Origin: Parascedosporium putredinis
Taxonomy: Eukaryota > Ascomycota > Sordariomycetes > Microascales > Microascaceae
DNA length: 64,000 nucleotides
Assembly (NCBI GenBank): GCA_949357655.1
Contig: CASHTG010000012.1
Location: 4,154,001-4,218,000, forward strand
Direction of reading: 5' to 3'
Made by a program: the position numbers and the translations under genes. This document shows positions 63,456 to 64,000 of the stretch, piece by piece. Under the pieces are notes generated by a model. It had not been told where the DNA came from. It saw only the letters and a list, made by a program, of their open reading frames with translations, and searched no databases. Position 1 is the first letter of the stretch; each line of letters starts with the position of its first letter.

Positions 63456-64000
63456 GTTGACGCTAATGGCATGTTATCGAGAGACGAGCCACGCGTGTTG
63501 TATCCTCGTCATGGCTCAACGGAAAGAGCTCTCTCTCTACCCTAGACCCAAGGTGCAATGCAATGGACGCGTTGAGGAATGCTCGCGGTGTAAGAGAGGT
63601 ACTGTTTAGTTTGATATTGAGGCTTCAAATGTTGATGTGGTTCCTGTTCCGTTATGGTTATGAAGAGTGGAGTGACTGATGCATGCGCGGCGGATGCGTA
63701 GCGGGCCTTCTTCCTTCTGTATATATATATATAAGTGTATGTATACTTATTTATATATATGTATTCAGGAATAAAAAAGGTGGACCGTGGCAAAGATGAA
63801 CAACAAAGGGGAGAAAGGCGGCGAGAATGAGTCTTGGGAAGAGCCGTCCGTTTATTGTCGGCGGGTGGAGCGCATGCAGCAGCCTGCAGGACAGGACCCT
63901 TTTCCCACTTCCTCGTGCGCACTTTGTATCTCTGGATTCCCCGTTGCCCTTCTTTTTCTACCTCTGTCCAACTTCTCGGACGTGGAGGCGGGCGAAGCCG
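63456..64000. promoter_or_regulatory. Upstream region of the second NLR gene
   Basis: Promoter-side sequence up to the window edge. It includes an alternating TA tract with a short imperfect inverted repeat at about 63718-63762. A 126-codon minus-strand frame over it (63542-63922) has no protein-like features. Nothing else was recognised. Confidence 0.4.

Noticed and set aside
63542..63922. 126-codon minus-strand frame upstream of the second NLR gene
   Set aside because: It is largely a translation of a TA microsatellite and has no protein-like pattern.

Overview
This window is nuclear DNA of a filamentous ascomycete (Pezizomycotina, probably Sordariomycetes). The evidence is short introns of about 50-120 nt with GT-AG borders, pyrimidine-rich promoters, 5'UTR introns in ribosomal protein genes, a GH18 chitinase, and two NLR-like (STAND) genes with lipase-type N-termini of the kind common in moulds. 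There are about 19 protein genes; I found no convincing tRNA, rRNA, CRISPR array or intact transposon.

Layout. 0-9.9 kb: FG nucleoporin NUP42, ribosomal protein uS10 (RPS20), a CUE3/ASCC2-like CUE protein, and a C2H2 zinc-finger protein with a trypsin-like domain. 9.9-22.6 kb: mostly non-coding, with one F-box/ankyrin gene in the middle. 22.6-25.7 kb: two secreted or cell-surface proteins, one with ten acidic decapeptide repeats and one probably GPI-anchored. 26-35 kb: housekeeping block with an ELYS-like nuclear pore assembly protein divergent from condensin SMC4, and RPS26 divergent from the ubiquitin-eS31 fusion. 35.3-36.6 kb: a chitinase without signal peptide. 39.5-47.1 kb: NOP56, VPS4, prefoldin subunit 6 and an unrecognised 310-residue protein. 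51-63.5 kb: two minus-strand NLR-like genes (alpha/beta hydrolase plus NACHT) on either side of a plus-strand AMSH-like K63 deubiquitinase gene.

The main structural observation concerns sequence quality. Twelve genes that otherwise look intact are broken by about 38 frame changes. Every one is explained by one, or less often two, missing bases, usually in a homopolymer run (for example six C read as five). When the missing bases are counted, each gene closes exactly in phase from start to stop. I therefore read these as assembly under-calls, not pseudogenes. Coordinates are given on the sequence as it stands, and each entry notes its breaks.

The most interesting biology is the NLR-AMSH-NLR cluster, which resembles fungal guard/guardee loci, and the zinc-finger/trypsin-like fusion. 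VPS4 and AMSH both act in the ESCRT pathway but lie 13 kb apart with no sign of co-regulation.
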